Part shown: one piece after another, positions 31,013 through 42,263 of the stretch
Layout: every line of letters starts with the position of its first letter
How positions within the stretch are numbered: the first letter of the stretch is position 1
Assembly: GCA_014529385.2 (NCBI GenBank)
Contig: CM043960.1
Coordinates: 24,466,896-24,530,895 of the forward strand
Direction: 5' to 3'
From: Adiantum capillus-veneris
Lineage: Eukaryota; Streptophyta; Polypodiopsida; Polypodiales; Pteridaceae
DNA length: 64,000 nt
Program-made: the position numbers and the translations under genes
The notes under the pieces: generated by a model
Told to the model about the DNA's origin: nothing
Seen by the model: only the letters and a program-made list of their open reading frames with translations
Database searches by the model: none

Positions 31013-33879
31013 AGCCCATAGGCTATGCATTTGCCTCATTGGAACTTACATTCGAGCTTCCACCATTGAAAAGAGGCAATAAACTATCATATATTTATTG
31101 TGAGCTTACATTATTGTCTCTAGTACAAACAGCAAAAGCTGAACAGAATCTTCCACAAACACAACATCTCGTGAAACTAAGATACACTTTGTTTGCGGAT
31201 GGAACAACATGTAACCTTTGCTTTCAACACTATAACCAACAAAAATGCACTTGACAACCTTATCATTCAATTTTCTATGTTGTGTTTGTGGCACCAAAGC
31301 ATAAGCCAAACACCCAAACACGCATATGTGATCAATAGATGGCTTTCTATCATGCCATTATTCATATAGAGTCATAGACTATAACCTCTTTTCCCAATTT
31401 CCAAACACACATGCACACACACAAAGAGCATGGAATTGACATAGACAAGATTGTAAGAGTGTGTAAGAGAATTGTAAGAGATAGAGACCTGATTAGAGAG
31501 TACACAACAAATTAAGCATAGCATAAGAGTGTAGAAAAGAGAATTTGTGAGAAAAAGGTTTAAATCTAACCCCAAACTCCACGGCATCCATTCTTGTGGA
31601 GTTTTGGTATTTAATATAATATTTGTGAGTTTTAGGTGCTAAAATTTGAGGGCCCTCTTTTACAACCACTTCAATTTTGTAAATGAGTGAAGCTTATTAG
31701 TTCTTTCATGTCCCATAAGGATAAGTTCTCACTACAATTATTTACAGAGCCATAGTGGCTTATTAAAATGAAAATCTAAAATACTGAGCAAGTACAAAGC
31801 AACCGAGAGGATTATTGCCTGCACCTCTTCGTTAACTCCTAACATTTCACTCTATAGAATCATCATCATCAACTCAATTAGAAAAATTAAATAGACAGCA
31901 TATAATGAACCATTACGCCAGCTATCCCAATTGCAGCTAACCACTACAATAGGAGGGTGACCAGTCTCATAGGTGCCTTTACCCCAACATTCTCCTACTT
32001 AAAGGAAAATGTGGGTCCTACTAGCTAAACTACTAGTATGCACAAGAAAACAGGTGAGAGACTCTCTCAACCTATGCCCAATTAATCTATGTGCAGCTCT
32101 ATTGGCTCTAGTGATAGGCAAGCGTGTGTATCCATGCTAGAGCACGCATGTAAATCTTGCAGAATACTCTGTATGGTTTGCAAAGCTCCACTATGCATCA
32201 TGCTAGTGTGAGTCACCGTACGACTGACAACTTTGTTGCAAATGCTCCCACTATAGCTGCTAGGTCTGGCCTCGACACTAGTAGGTCATATATCAGATGC
32301 CCGAATGCTAACAAAATCTATGCAAACTTGGTTGTACTCGCCTCCCCTGCACTATCTGTATATACTACATCATCAGGACTACCCATTGCATATGGATGTG
32401 CCAACGCCGACACTGGGATGCTACGTTCCTCTCACCCATAGGTGGAACTCTACATCCTGGCACCAACTTATTAGCCTCTAGCATGAGCATATAAAAGAAC
32501 ATCATGTTTGTCATAGAGTTCCTTGCCCATGTTCTTGTGGAGGGTGCCCATGATACATTTAGAGACATTTTCATTCATAGCCAAAAATTTCTTGAAGCAC
32601 ATAAACACTTTGGAATTTTCTTTGAACGAATATACCTATGCATGCCTCGAGTAATCATCAATGAAATTCACGAAGTATAGGCAATTGCTGAAGGATGGAG
32701 TTTGCATGTGCCCACAAACATCACTATGCACAAGATGCAACCTGCATGTAGCCCTAACTAAACCATCCTTTGAAAACTTTAAATGTTCCATCTTACCCAA
32801 AAATGCAGCCTTCACAAACATGCTTAACATGTGCTTCGAGAGACGGCAAAGAAGCAACCATATGAGATTTTTACAAATGCAGCAAACTGGCAAAATTTGG
32901 ATGTCCAAAACATGCATGCCAAAGTTTTGCATTTGAAACAACCTTTAAATCCACAAATGCATTTGCAAAATTCTACCCACACTTGTCATACAAAGTGAGC
33001 TTATATAGCCCACGACATAATTTTACGATCTCATCACCAAAATTGAGATCATGAACTGTACATCTGTCATCCACAAATTTCACAACAAGACCAAGTCTAG
33101 CAAGTGCAAATACAGACAAAATATTCTTCTTGATCCCAAGTACATACAGTGCATCAACAAGTGTGAAAGAACTGTCATTCATAGTAGTCAACACAATCTT
33201 TCCAACTCCCTTGATCGGATAAGAGGCATTGTTGGTACAAGTGACTAAATTCCCATGAGGGACATCCTCAAGAGAGGTAAACAAGTCACTATGAGAGGTA
33301 ATATGCTTTGTAGCACCACTGTCAAAGTACCACACATGAGTATCTGCAGCACGATGGACAAAAGGATCATAAGTTCACTCTGCACTAAAAGCCCATTCTA
33401 CATCAACATCAACATCACAATCTCTTTTTACATACGACTAAGCAATAGTTGCACTTGTTTTGGAACAAGTCTCTTTCTTCTTAGTCTCTTTTGCCTTCAA
33501 CTTAGGACACGGCTTGATAAGGTGATCATTAGCTTTACAATAATGGCAACACGTCTTTTTTTGCCCTTTTTGCCAGAATTCCAAGACGAGGTATTTCCAA
33601 CAGAAGCATTAGAAATGGGTGATTTACCACTTGCAGAAGAACCATGAGAAGCAATTACATTCTTGTTACAACCTTTTCTTTGAGCAACAATAAAGACCTG
33701 TTCAATTGCACACCGTTGAGCCCTTTTTTGTGGAAAGTAACTCTTGCAACAACAATGTGCATAATGCATCAAACTTGACAACTTCAGGATTTCCTTGGGT
33801 CATTAGTCTCCAAGTACTAGAAAAAGTTTGGGAAGAATCTAGCAACACATCAAGAACTATCTGCACAAGGGAACTGTTA
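31013..33879 (-). pseudogene. B1 inverted block: gag C-terminus, protease, integrase
   Basis: Read from 33879 leftwards: gag (NSSLVQIVLDVLLDSSQTF), zinc knuckle CHYCKANDHLIKPC (about 33545-33505), protease WYFDSGATKHITS with intact D-S-G (about 33330), VDALYVLGIKKN, integrase CVKAAFLGK-type region and HSDVCGHMQT (about 32720), FIDDYSRHA, then a break at about 32545. After the D2 insert, the integrase C-terminus follows with FGCLAYALVPQTQ and KCIFVGYSVESKGY (31321-31106) and continues to 31013. About 260 bp of integrase core present in B2 is missing at the insert. Confidence 0.85.
31367..32545 (-). mobile_element. D2: C-related element fragment inside the B1 integrase
   Basis: On the minus strand, a coding tail with LIYDLLVSRPDLAAIVGAF, the same RT-connection stub as in C1 and C2 (about 32312-32225), is followed by a GIG C-terminus, CTAGTAGGACCCACATT, a purine tract, and an LTR starting TGTTGGGGTAAAGG at 31989 and running to about 31367. 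The 5' part of the element is missing. The LTR differs from those of C1 and D1, so this is a third lineage. Confidence 0.7.
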
Positions 33880-35453
33880 ACCAATTTCTAATGCAAATGT
33901 ACATGACGTACTTGATGAGGAAAGGGCTAAGAATGAGCAGGCTAGAGGTATGCCAAAATGGTTGATGCATACTTTACATGACAGTAAATTGGATGCACCT
34001 TTGCCTAGTCACACTCGTTTAGGTTCTCGCCGTGCATCTTATGCATTAAATTGCTATGCTTTGGCTATTTCCAGCAATGTGATGTTGAGGAACCTCTATC
34101 TTTTGATGAAACTTATAATTTAGAAAATTGGATGGATGCCATGCAGTCAAAATATGATGCACTTATAGAAAATGACACATGGACTTCATATGATTTGCCT
34201 CCTGGCAAAAGGGCCATTGGTACGAAGTGGTTTTACAAGTTGAAGCATAAGTCGGATGGTGAAATTGATCACTTTAAGGCTTGACTTGTTGCAAAAGGCT
34301 ATGCATGGCAAAAAGGCATAGGTTATGATGAGAACTTTGTTCCCACTTGTCATATGACTAGTGTGCATTTTCTATGTGCATTGGCAGCTCATTCTAGTTG
34401 GGATGTACATCAATCAAACATTGTTACTGCTTTCTTGAATGGGTTGAAGCAGTCTCCTCATGCTTTGTATGAGAAAGCCGACCCTCATTTGGTCAAACGA
34501 GGCTTTTGTAATAGTCCAACAAAAAGCACTTTGTATGTGAAGTGTGAGGGTGATGTACTTCTCATCGTTTTGTTCTATATGTGGATGTTTTGATAATCAG
34601 TGGTCCGAATGAGGCACATATTGTTGAATTTAAGGCTGATTTGAAAGCTACTTTCAAGGAAAGATTTGGGGATGTTGCATCATTACTTGGGTATTACAGT
34701 TTAAGCAGTGTGATGGTGGTATTGCCTTGTGTGTCAAACAAGTTACATTGAGACATTGCTATGTAAGTTTAGACTTGAGGATTGCAAACCTATTGCCACT
34801 CCCATAAAAACAGGTTTGAAATTAAGTCTTCATAATGTTGGTGATCCTATTGATGTCACTCTTTACCAAACTATCGGTGGATGTCTTATCTATGTATGCA
34901 ATAAGAGGCCGGATGTTCAATTTGCAATCTCACAGGTCATGCATAGCCCAAGGTCTAACAAGCTATCAAGTGGATCTTTTGCTACCTGAGTGGAACTTTA
35001 CATCTTGGATTGTTTTATCCCAAGGGGGGATCATTGCCACCAGATTTACATGCTTTTTTGGACTCAGATTGGGCTAGTTCTTTTGACACACAAGTGTCAA
35101 TGAGTGGTTTTTGTTTCATGCTCGACAGTTCATGCATATCATGGTTGAGCAAGCTCAAACGCCTTATGGTTGATTTAAGTGTTAGGCAGGACACTGCCAA
35201 CATTATCTGCACTAATAGCCATAGTGTATTGGCAATTGCGAGGAACCCGGTTTTTCATGCTCACACAAAGCACATTGAGGTGCATTATCACTATGTCGGG
35301 GAGAGACTCTCAACAGGAGAGATAAACTTGGCTTACGTGCGAACACAAGACAACCTTGCAGATCTTTTCACAAAGGCATTGTCTTGTGAGAAGTTCAAAT
35401 CTTTCCACAAAGCTTTGGGCTTGCTCCCCTTTGTGGATCGATCCTGTCCTTAG
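33880..35453 (+). pseudogene. B1 RT and RNase H (decayed)
   Basis: Plus-strand homology to B2 resumes at about 33880. RT: ENWMDAMQSKYDALIENDTW, KRAIGTKWFYKLKHKSDGEI, TGA at 34282 where CGA (Arg of KARLVAKGY) is expected, HQSNIVTAFLNG joined directly to LKQSPHALYEK (about 100 bp of palm lost). The catalytic-loop region near 34580 is frameshifted. RNase H: DSDWASSFDT, SMSGFCFMLDSSCISW, a deletion removing SCEAEY, then NPVFHAHTKHIEVHYHYVGE and LADLFTKAL, ending TAG at 35451. Confidence 0.88.
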
Positions 35454-35508
35454 GGTATGGCACTTCTGTATACTTTATGTGTAAGTTCTCGTTCACTGCA
35501 TCACTCCC

Positions 35509-35518
35509 AGGGGGGATT
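35509..35518 (+). other. B1 polypurine tract
   Basis: AGGGGGGATT immediately before the 3' LTR. Confidence 0.75.
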
Positions 35519-35745
35519 TGTTACCATATACGTGTGGTAGTGATGTGTGTGAGCACTTAGGACTACCGGGGAAACTTTTTTCCTCATTAGGAGGTTTCCC
35601 CCCCATGCATTGTATATTGCCCATCACTCTAGGGCTATCTTATCTTTCCACTGCACACTAAGTAATACTACTCTCTGTTGCGTGCCTTGAGTATCCTTCG
35701 TCTTCTCCAAGCTGTGTGTGTTTCCCTGCAACCCTATTTCCAACA
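35519..35745 (+). repeat. B1 3' LTR (227 bp)
   Basis: Same length and ends as the 5' LTR, with scattered differences, followed by GAAAT. Confidence 0.93.
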
Positions 35746-35866
35746 GAAATGATTCTTCATTTTGAACATATTGTACAAAAATGAATCAAATTCTAAGTCA
35801 TTTTTTTGCAAGTCACCTTTTAGATATTTTAAGCCTAATATTCTAAAGTCAATTGGCTTTTAAACC

Positions 35867-36729
35867 ATGGCAAGATTTATTGTAAGTGAGTCGATTCTTG
35901 GGGATGATCATAAGCGATTCTTTGGTTGTGGTCAGACTTTGAGAGATCTTGCGATGTGACATGACTTGGATGAGGAGCTTTGTCTAATCCCTGAGCTTAG
36001 TCACATGGCCGAGAGGTACTTTGTGGTTTGGGATGGAAATCACAGATTGGAGGCATGGATGCGGTGAACAAGAATGACATCCCCATTGAGGAGTGTGTGC
36101 TTGTTGATTTTCAACCCCATGAGACAGTGGAGTTTCTACTAGTTTTGGGAATGATAAACAGGTAAATCCAATTATTTCTTGAAAATGTAAATGTATCTTA
36201 TTATTTTTGACAATGTTTATTACATCCGAGTGTTAAACAGGGCCACAAGGGTTCCAGTCCCTCACACCACTACGAATGATATATTCATGATAAAAAAGCT
36301 AGGACTGGGGGACCCAACTTCACTCCTATAGAAATTTTTTAAAAGAGCACGAGTGGTAGCAAAGAGGGCTTTAAACTTTAGGGATCCAAACAAATCAAAG
36401 TGGCTAAAATGGCCAATGGTTGTCCTTGCTCAGCTCATTTGGAAGGTATGCTTGAAAGCTATGCTAAATTAGCATGTGATTTTATTATAATTTCTAACTA
36501 TATATGTTTTGATTGTGTCCTTTGCAAATGATAGGAAGAGTTTGATGCTATGTACAATAGTAAAATGGAAGGGCTACCATCAAAAGGGATCTTAGAGTAT
36601 GACTTAGGACCTGACATATACGAGCAAAGTATCGTTTTTGCGCTATCTCAAACAGAGCATTATTTCACGTGCAAAGGGCTTGAGATAGAAACAATTGCAA
36701 ATCCAAAAAATGATAACAATTTTTTTTAA
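35867..36729 (+). pseudogene. Three-exon host-type pseudogene with a ParB/sulfiredoxin-like DGNHR motif
   Basis: Three coding blocks join in frame across two GT-AG introns. Exon 1 (35867-36161) starts MARFIVSESILGDDHKRFFG and contains VVWDGNHRLEAW. DGNHR is the signature of the ParB/sulfiredoxin fold. It has TGA at 35957 (CGA expected) and a one-base frameshift near 36056-36062. The intron 36162-36240 (79 bp) begins GTAAAT and ends AACAG. Exon 2 (36241-36445) reads ATRVPVPHTTTNDIF, with TAG at 36329, and ends at AG/GTATGC. The intron 36446-36534 (89 bp) ends ATAG. Exon 3 (36535-36729) is open for 64 codons to TAA. ATG 35867 is only the first in-frame ATG, so earlier exons may exist left of B1. 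The function is unknown. Confidence 0.65.
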
Positions 36730-36955
36730 AATTTATATATCATTTACAAACTGGGGTGGGAAGACCACAAAAATGACACCATCTAGAGTGGCAGAGGTTG
36801 GGCGGGAACGCATTAGCCCACAAGAGTTAATGTTCTTTTATCTATAAGTATTAGGTATAATACATCAACCTACACATTTTCTCTCTCACACCCATGCATT
36901 GTATACAGTAGGCACACACATATATACACACTTGACTCATGGAAAATGCATTATC
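36730..36955. other. Short spacer, nothing recognised
   Basis: AT-rich sequence between the pseudogene and the solo LTR, ending in the TTATC target duplication. Confidence 0.5.
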
Positions 36956-38568
36956 TATAATGGAAATGGCCTGTGAACATTGAGAATAGTCGAATTAAGA
37001 GAACTATAGTGAGCATTTTTATGAGACTACTTTGAAAACATAGAGGGTGAACTTAATTAGCGGTAGCAACATCACCATTATACTTAATTAACTTGGCATG
37101 AACAATACTTTTGCAAGAGAGATAATTAGAGAACTTGACAAAATTTGAGGATCAGATTTATGTGGAGCCGGTCCCCCCTCCAATAGGCTTTTGTGTTATA
37201 GATTCTCCCATAAAGAGAGAATTGATGCAATACAATCTTTGGGTTCCTTGAGACCTAGGTGATAGAATGAAGATGGAAAACCATGCATCACAATCATAAC
37301 ATAAGCTTTGTAAAAGGATTAACCATCCCCGGCCTCAGTCCCAAGGCCTCAAACACCTTTGAAGGTGGGGTTCAAAGGTGGAGAGAGCTAGGGGGGAATG
37401 AGGGTAGGGAAGAGGAAGAAGAAGTAACATACAGGAAAGAGATAGTTCTTGACTAGCATAATAATGATGATGAAGAAGATGGAAAGCTTAAGCATTGAAG
37501 CATGGCTCTTGGTTGGATTTGCATTCCATAGCCAAGAGTGTTGGTGTAGGCTCTCAACTTCTCAACAAGCTTGGAGAAGAAGATGGAGTTCTTGAACTTT
37601 CACCAAGTGAGAATGAGCATGTGAGTGTGTGTGAGAGAGATTATACCCCCCAAGCACACCCCCAACTTGCTTTGGTCGACCCCTTAGTGTAGCTCAAGCT
37701 TGCATTTGATTGGATTCCTACAAACCTAGCCAAGCACATGCACATTGCATATCAAGCAACCATTCTAGCATTAGGACAAGTCCTCCTTTCCCCTTTGAGA
37801 GAGAGGAATTGATAAATGCTTTAAAAATTTATTTAGTTATTCTAAATGCTCATTGGACCCCTCTTTAGCCTAGCCAATAGGATTCAAGCACCCCATGTGG
37901 CTAAGCATAGGGAGAACCTAACATGTGTCCTTGTACCCCTTACAAAAGGGGTGCCCTTTGGGTGAGTGAGAGGTTAAGTCAAACATATCCCTAGCTTTGG
38001 GGCTCTCCCCCTCCTTTGTAGGCACCTCTTTGACTCAAGTCCCTCAGGCACCATACCCTCCAAGCATGGGAAGCTTCTCAAGCACCTTAGTCAGCAGGTA
38101 CCTACTTAGCATGAGCATGGGTTCTCTCTCTCTCATGCCCCTAGCTTGTAGGCTCGCCCCCCTCTTTGTAGGGCTCAACTTTGACTTGGACTTGGACACC
38201 TCAAGCTCAGGGCAGTTTGGCCAAGGACCTTAGCTATCAAGCATGTCAAGCACCTTAATTATTAATACGTAAAACATGAGCCTAGCTTAACCTAAGGTCT
38301 AAGGAATTTTACACTAACCCTTGAGGTCTTTAATCAAGCTAACCCTAAGGTCTTCCAAGCTCCATTATGCAAACATTGTTCTTCAGTGACCAACTTCTTG
38401 TGAGCCCTTGCTGAGATGGAACCATCTCCTTTTAGCCCCATGTTGAGCTTGGCCTAAAAACTCATACCTATGTTCTAGCTCTTCTTTCCCTTTTATTTCC
38501 CCATATTAAATGATCAGTTTAACAGGAGAAAATCATTTGAGTAAAGCTAGATATTAGATTTTATGACA
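36956..38568 (-). repeat. Solo LTR of the G3 chromovirus family
   Basis: The minus strand starts TGTCATAAAATCTAATATC at 38568 and follows the G3 LTR (52092-53708) through the TGATCATTTAATATGGGGAA block and the GGAGGGGGGACCGGCTCCA block to the end of the LTR near 36956. Length is 1,613 bp against 1,617 bp. TTATC flanks both sides (36951-36955, 38569-38573), so the interior was lost by LTR-LTR recombination after insertion. Open frames inside are artefacts. Confidence 0.85.
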
Positions 38569-38689
38569 TTATCACCATCAAAATCACCAAAAAACGACCA
38601 TGTAAAAGCTTTGATAGCAATATGCACACACACGGCCATCACAAGAAGGAGAAAACAAAGCTGAATTCCACAAAGATAACCATGATCCC

Positions 38690-39177
38690 TACTTGGAGGA
38701 GTGCTATGAATTCCACAATTGTGATGGCAAATATGGAGATGAGGACGATGACATGAGCTATTCACTTGCTATTGGCCTCAACATAGAATTCACTAGGCTC
38801 CCTTGGAAATGAGGACTTGAGTACTTGGAGGAGTGCATTCCACATTCGCAATGGCAAAGGCGGAGATGAGGGTGATGGCAGGAGCTATTCACTTGCTCTC
38901 GGCCTCGGCATAGAATTAACTAGGCTCCCTAAATGAGGACTTGATTAAATAATCACTCACTCCTTCAATGTTTCAACCATGGGAACCTTATCAACTCTCA
39001 TGTATATACGCACATGCCCGCTACTCTACCTACAACATGCCCGCCACTCTACTCTAACTAGGCTCCCTTAATGAGGACTTGATTAAATAATCACTCAATC
39101 CTTCAATGCTTCTACCATGGGAACCTTATTGACTCTCATGTATATACGCACATGCCCGCTGCTCTACCTAAAACATG
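38690..39177. repeat. Two overlapping imperfect tandem duplications
   Basis: Unit CTTGGAGGAGTGC...GAGGACTTGA occurs at about 38690-38820 and 38826-38945. Unit CTAGGCTCCCT...ATGCCCGC occurs at about 38923-39036 and 39058-39168. No coding potential is evident. Confidence 0.7.
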
Positions 39178-39469
39178 CATGCATAGTAGTCCACATGAAT
39201 TCATTGTTGTGAAAATACGACATCCATTACACCCACTAGGCACACATGGTAATTTCCCAGCATTCTCTCTAGGCTAGCACGTGGCACACAAGTCTCCATG
39301 CATGATTGCAAGAGACAAGACTGCCTTCAATGCAATACTTGCCAATTTAGAGGAGGCAACCATTATTTTTGGCGGTTTACTCTCTCTACCAACTTTCCAC
39401 CTTCGATAAATCCCCTTGTAATTATCCCTTTCCCCTCTCTCTTCTCTCCCTAATAAGCTTGGAGTCCTA

Positions 39470-39682
39470 GCCAATCACTGATTGTAAATTTCGCTACCCC
39501 CTGTGCCCCACACTCTCCCTTGTGTTCTCTCTTTGGACCTTTTTGTTACATAAGTTAGGGAAGCATGATGGGTCCCTAATCACTGATTGTAAATTTCTAT
39601 ACCCCCCCTACCCCACACTATTCCTCTTGTTCTCCCTACTTGGACCTTTCTATTAAATAAACTAGGAAAGCCTTATGGGTCC
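39470..39682. repeat. Tandem duplication of about 105 bp
   Basis: AATCACTGATTGTAAATTTC...TGGGTCC appears twice, at about 39470-39576 and 39578-39682. Confidence 0.75.
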
Positions 39683-40058
39683 CTAGTCACATGCATCCCA
39701 CCCCTCGCTCATCACATCAAGGAGCACCATACCCACTTTAAAATTCTACCAAATCCCACCCCCTTACCTATAAAAGGAGGGTCTACTTGCACACCAAAGG
39801 GGGACTAGCACATTGAGAGACAGACTAGAGGAATTGATTGGAGGAAGCATAGTGTGGTTGAAAGGGATTCCCTAATCACATGCATCCCACCCTTCTCTCA
39901 TCACAATAAGGAGCACCATACCCATCATGATATTCTACCAAATCCCACCCCCTTCCCTATAAAAGGAGGGTCTACTTGCACACCAAAGGGGGACTAGCAC
40001 ATCAAGAGACAAACTAGAGGAATTGATTGAAGGAAGCATAGTGTGGTTGAAAGGGATC
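39681..40058. repeat. Tandem duplication of 189 bp with a TATA-box core
   Basis: Two near-identical units, 39681-39869 and 39870-40058. Each contains CCTATAAAAGGAGGG about 95 bp from its start and GTGTGGTTGAAAGGGAT at its end. The core resembles the A-family LTR promoter, but the flanks do not match it. Confidence 0.8.
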
Positions 40059-40062
40059 GGAC

Positions 40063-40326
40063 ATGTACATTGAGATTGATATGCATGGGGATTTGGGGGA
40101 GAGTTATCACTTGCACCATGCAAGGAAAATTAAGGGTACACACATCATGCTCTCACCCATGGAAACTAAGCTTAATTACGGTTGTCCATGCACCATATGG
40201 CAAAATGGGCATCATGCATGTGTCTCTCCTTTCCCTCACTATTGTGGCAAATGCAATATCCATCAAGTTATTATTATAATCTCGCAATGCCTCTATTTTC
40301 TTGGGCTTGCACATGTGTACTGGTGA
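40063..40326 (+). CDS. Small Cys/His-rich open frame, unrecognised
   Basis: 87 codons directly after the duplicated TATA-bearing units. The middle carries CPCTIWQNGHHACV and HYCGKC, a spacing that could bind zinc, and the C-terminus is hydrophobic. I do not recognise a family, and no second copy is visible. It may be a fragment of an older element's ORF or chance. Listed because its Cys/His pattern and its place after a TATA core are suggestive. Confidence 0.25.
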   Translation: MYIEIDMHGDLGESYHLHHARKIKGTHIMLSPMETKLNYGCPCTIWQNGHHACVSPFPHYCGKCNIHQVIIIISQCLYFLGLAHVYW

Positions 40327-40439
40327 TCTTTTTGCTACATGATTCTCTTGGTTTTACATTAGTCCTTAGCAGTGACACTCTCATTGGCATAGGGAAGACC
40401 ATTTTATGTCTTTATGGTCATTCATTGTGCAATTGTTGA

Positions 40440-41044
40440 ATGCTAGCATGATGAGCTGCACGTTGAAGATGGATACTTTCTCCCCTCTCCTTCACTCTCT
40501 AATCCACACATATGGGTTTTGAGTGATCATGTATCTAGTTTAGCATTCCACTAAGCACTCCATAGTGTTGGATGATAGGACTTTTGTCTCCTAGCTACAA
40601 GAAACACTAGGTATTGCCTACTATTTTCTAGACGAAGGGTTTTGTCTTAGACCTATGAGGCAAAGATGGTAGGGTGATGGTGTGTAGAGGCCACACTACC
40701 CTCAATGATTCCGACTTTCCCATCCTCACTATGTAAGCAGGAAAGGATTGCTTGAGAAGTAGGAGCAATAATTTTTGTTCAATTAGGACATTTTTGCATC
40801 TCATTTTAGGTAAGCTCTACTATTAGCATGAGCTTTAAGCTGAGGTTCCTTTTGGCCAAGGAGCATTCTCTTTAGGAGATATTTTGAGATCGATCATTCA
40901 ATTTTCCATTGTTTAGTTTTTGCTACGAGCAAATAGTTCCTCCTATGAGTATAAGATTTGGTATTTCTTAAGTGGATCCATAGCCATACTATAGATTTAG
41001 TTTATGAAATATTGGTGACCTTAATAAGGAATTTTCGTTGATTT
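40440..41044. other. No recognisable gene
   Basis: AT-rich sequence without family matches or terminal repeats that I can see. Confidence 0.4.
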
Positions 41045-41330
41045 TTTTGAGGACAAAAACGCTCCTTTAAGGGAAGTAATGTCCAAAAAAGGGTAGGACC
41101 AAGGGAGGACATGGCTCTGGGGTAAGGCCTATCGGGTTAAAGGTGGCATGTGCCTTGTCTTGGACCAGACATCCATTGTTTGGCCATCCATTGACTACAT
41201 TGACTTACCCTTATTCTTTATATACATAGAAGAATAAGGAGAGTGGGTTTCTAGCCACTCTACTCCACCCATACATAGTCTCCTTCCTCACATGCACCAC
41301 ACTGCTTGTGCACACTGCACCACCCCTTCA
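41045..41330 (+). repeat. Degenerate LTR-like sequence related to D1
   Basis: GAGGACAAAAACGCTCCTTTAAGGGAAG (41052-41079) resembles the purine-rich 3' end of gypsy elements. The part around TTCTTTATATACATAGAAGAATAAGGAG (41214-41242) matches the D1 LTR (27917-27945). After CCCCTTCA (41322) an eroded primer-site-like AAGGTATTAGACCATG follows. Confidence 0.45.
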
Positions 41331-41795
41331 ATAAGGTATTAGACCATGTAAGCATAGTGGCAACTTCCCCTGCCCTCGTGTAGTGAAGCAAACTTGAATA
41401 GCTTTGAGAGATGAAATCTGTAGAGATCTTGAAGCTTTTGGAGAAGGGGGGTGCACCTTAGCAAAGGGCAATTGTGTAGTTAATCTTGAACCTTAGGATT
41501 TGAAGATAAGGTCTAAATTAAAAAGAAAAGGCAAAAGTGGACTTTGTACCTATAGAATTGAGGAAAGTAGCATGCTTTTTGAATTTCTAAATCATATCAA
41601 ACGGGATAACGCTAGAGTTGACGTGCTGAAAAAGGGTAAATTTGAGACATTTTGGTGGTGAGGTTGAAGTTCAAAGCATTGCACAAGCAACATTGCAATA
41701 CGGGGAGAAAATTTTGTGAGCTATTGTAGTGCAAGGAGAAGACAATGGACTTATGATTGTGTGTGCACTCACACTCACACACGCACACACATGTC
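41331..41795. other. No recognisable gene
   Basis: Possible leader of the degenerate D-like element. No domain is visible. Confidence 0.35.
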
Positions 41796-42058
41796 TTACC
41801 CTAAATGCTTCTTCAAGAATATTCTCTCTATGGTTTGATAATGGCATACCTATGTACTTCTCATTAACCATTTCTAACCAAAAATTGGTATTCTTTTCTC
41901 CATTTGTTACCCTTTTGAAGAGCCGTGGTCTTTTGTAACCTACACACACTCGTGGTGATAGTAATTGTTATTGATTACCTCTCATCTTTAAAATGTTGAT
42001 CCCTTCTCTCTCGGCTCACTTAGTTTGTTTTTCTACCCAAGTATAGAGGAACCCCTTA
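41796..42058. repeat. Direct repeat, left copy (partner 45970-46225)
   Basis: TACCCTAAATG...CTCTCTATGGTTTGATAATGGCAT...CACACTCGTGGTGATAG...TTGATCCCTTCTCTC recurs on the far side of C2, with two further partial copies at 45795-45895 and 45892-45969. Confidence 0.75.
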
Positions 42059-42249
42059 TGTTGGGGTTAAGGCCTATGTGCCTTGACCGGTCGCCCAGGT
42101 CATGGGCGCCCGCCCACTGTTACCCTATACTTATAGTGAGTATATTGTATAGGGGGAGCTGCCACTTCACAGTCTCCCCACCCACATCGTGTGTGTGTCT
42201 CCTTCTCTCTCTCTCACTCTCCGTCTGTGGTGCTCCCCGATTCCCTTCA
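42059..42249 (+). repeat. C2 5' LTR
   Basis: TGTTGGGGTTAAGG to CCCTTCA, followed by the primer site. Confidence 0.93.
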
Positions 42250-42251
42250 AT

Positions 42252-42263
42252 TGGTATCAGAGC
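42252..42263 (+). other. C2 primer-binding site
   Basis: TGGTATCAGAGC, perfect for initiator tRNA-Met. Confidence 0.92.

Larger units (their letters stand above)
29910..35745 (+). mobile_element. B1: Ty1/copia element with both LTRs and an internal inversion
   Basis: 227-bp LTRs at 29910-30136 and 35519-35745. The target duplication GAAAT is exact at 29905-29909 and 35746-35750. The primer site, leader, gag start, RT and RNase H are on the plus strand, but the rest of gag, the protease and the integrase (about 31013-33879) are on the minus strand. A D-family piece sits inside the inverted part. The order was normal gag-protease-integrase-RT before the inversion. Confidence 0.92.

Noticed and set aside
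37495-38233. Small plus-strand frames
   Set aside because: They lie inside the solo LTR and read its antisense strand.
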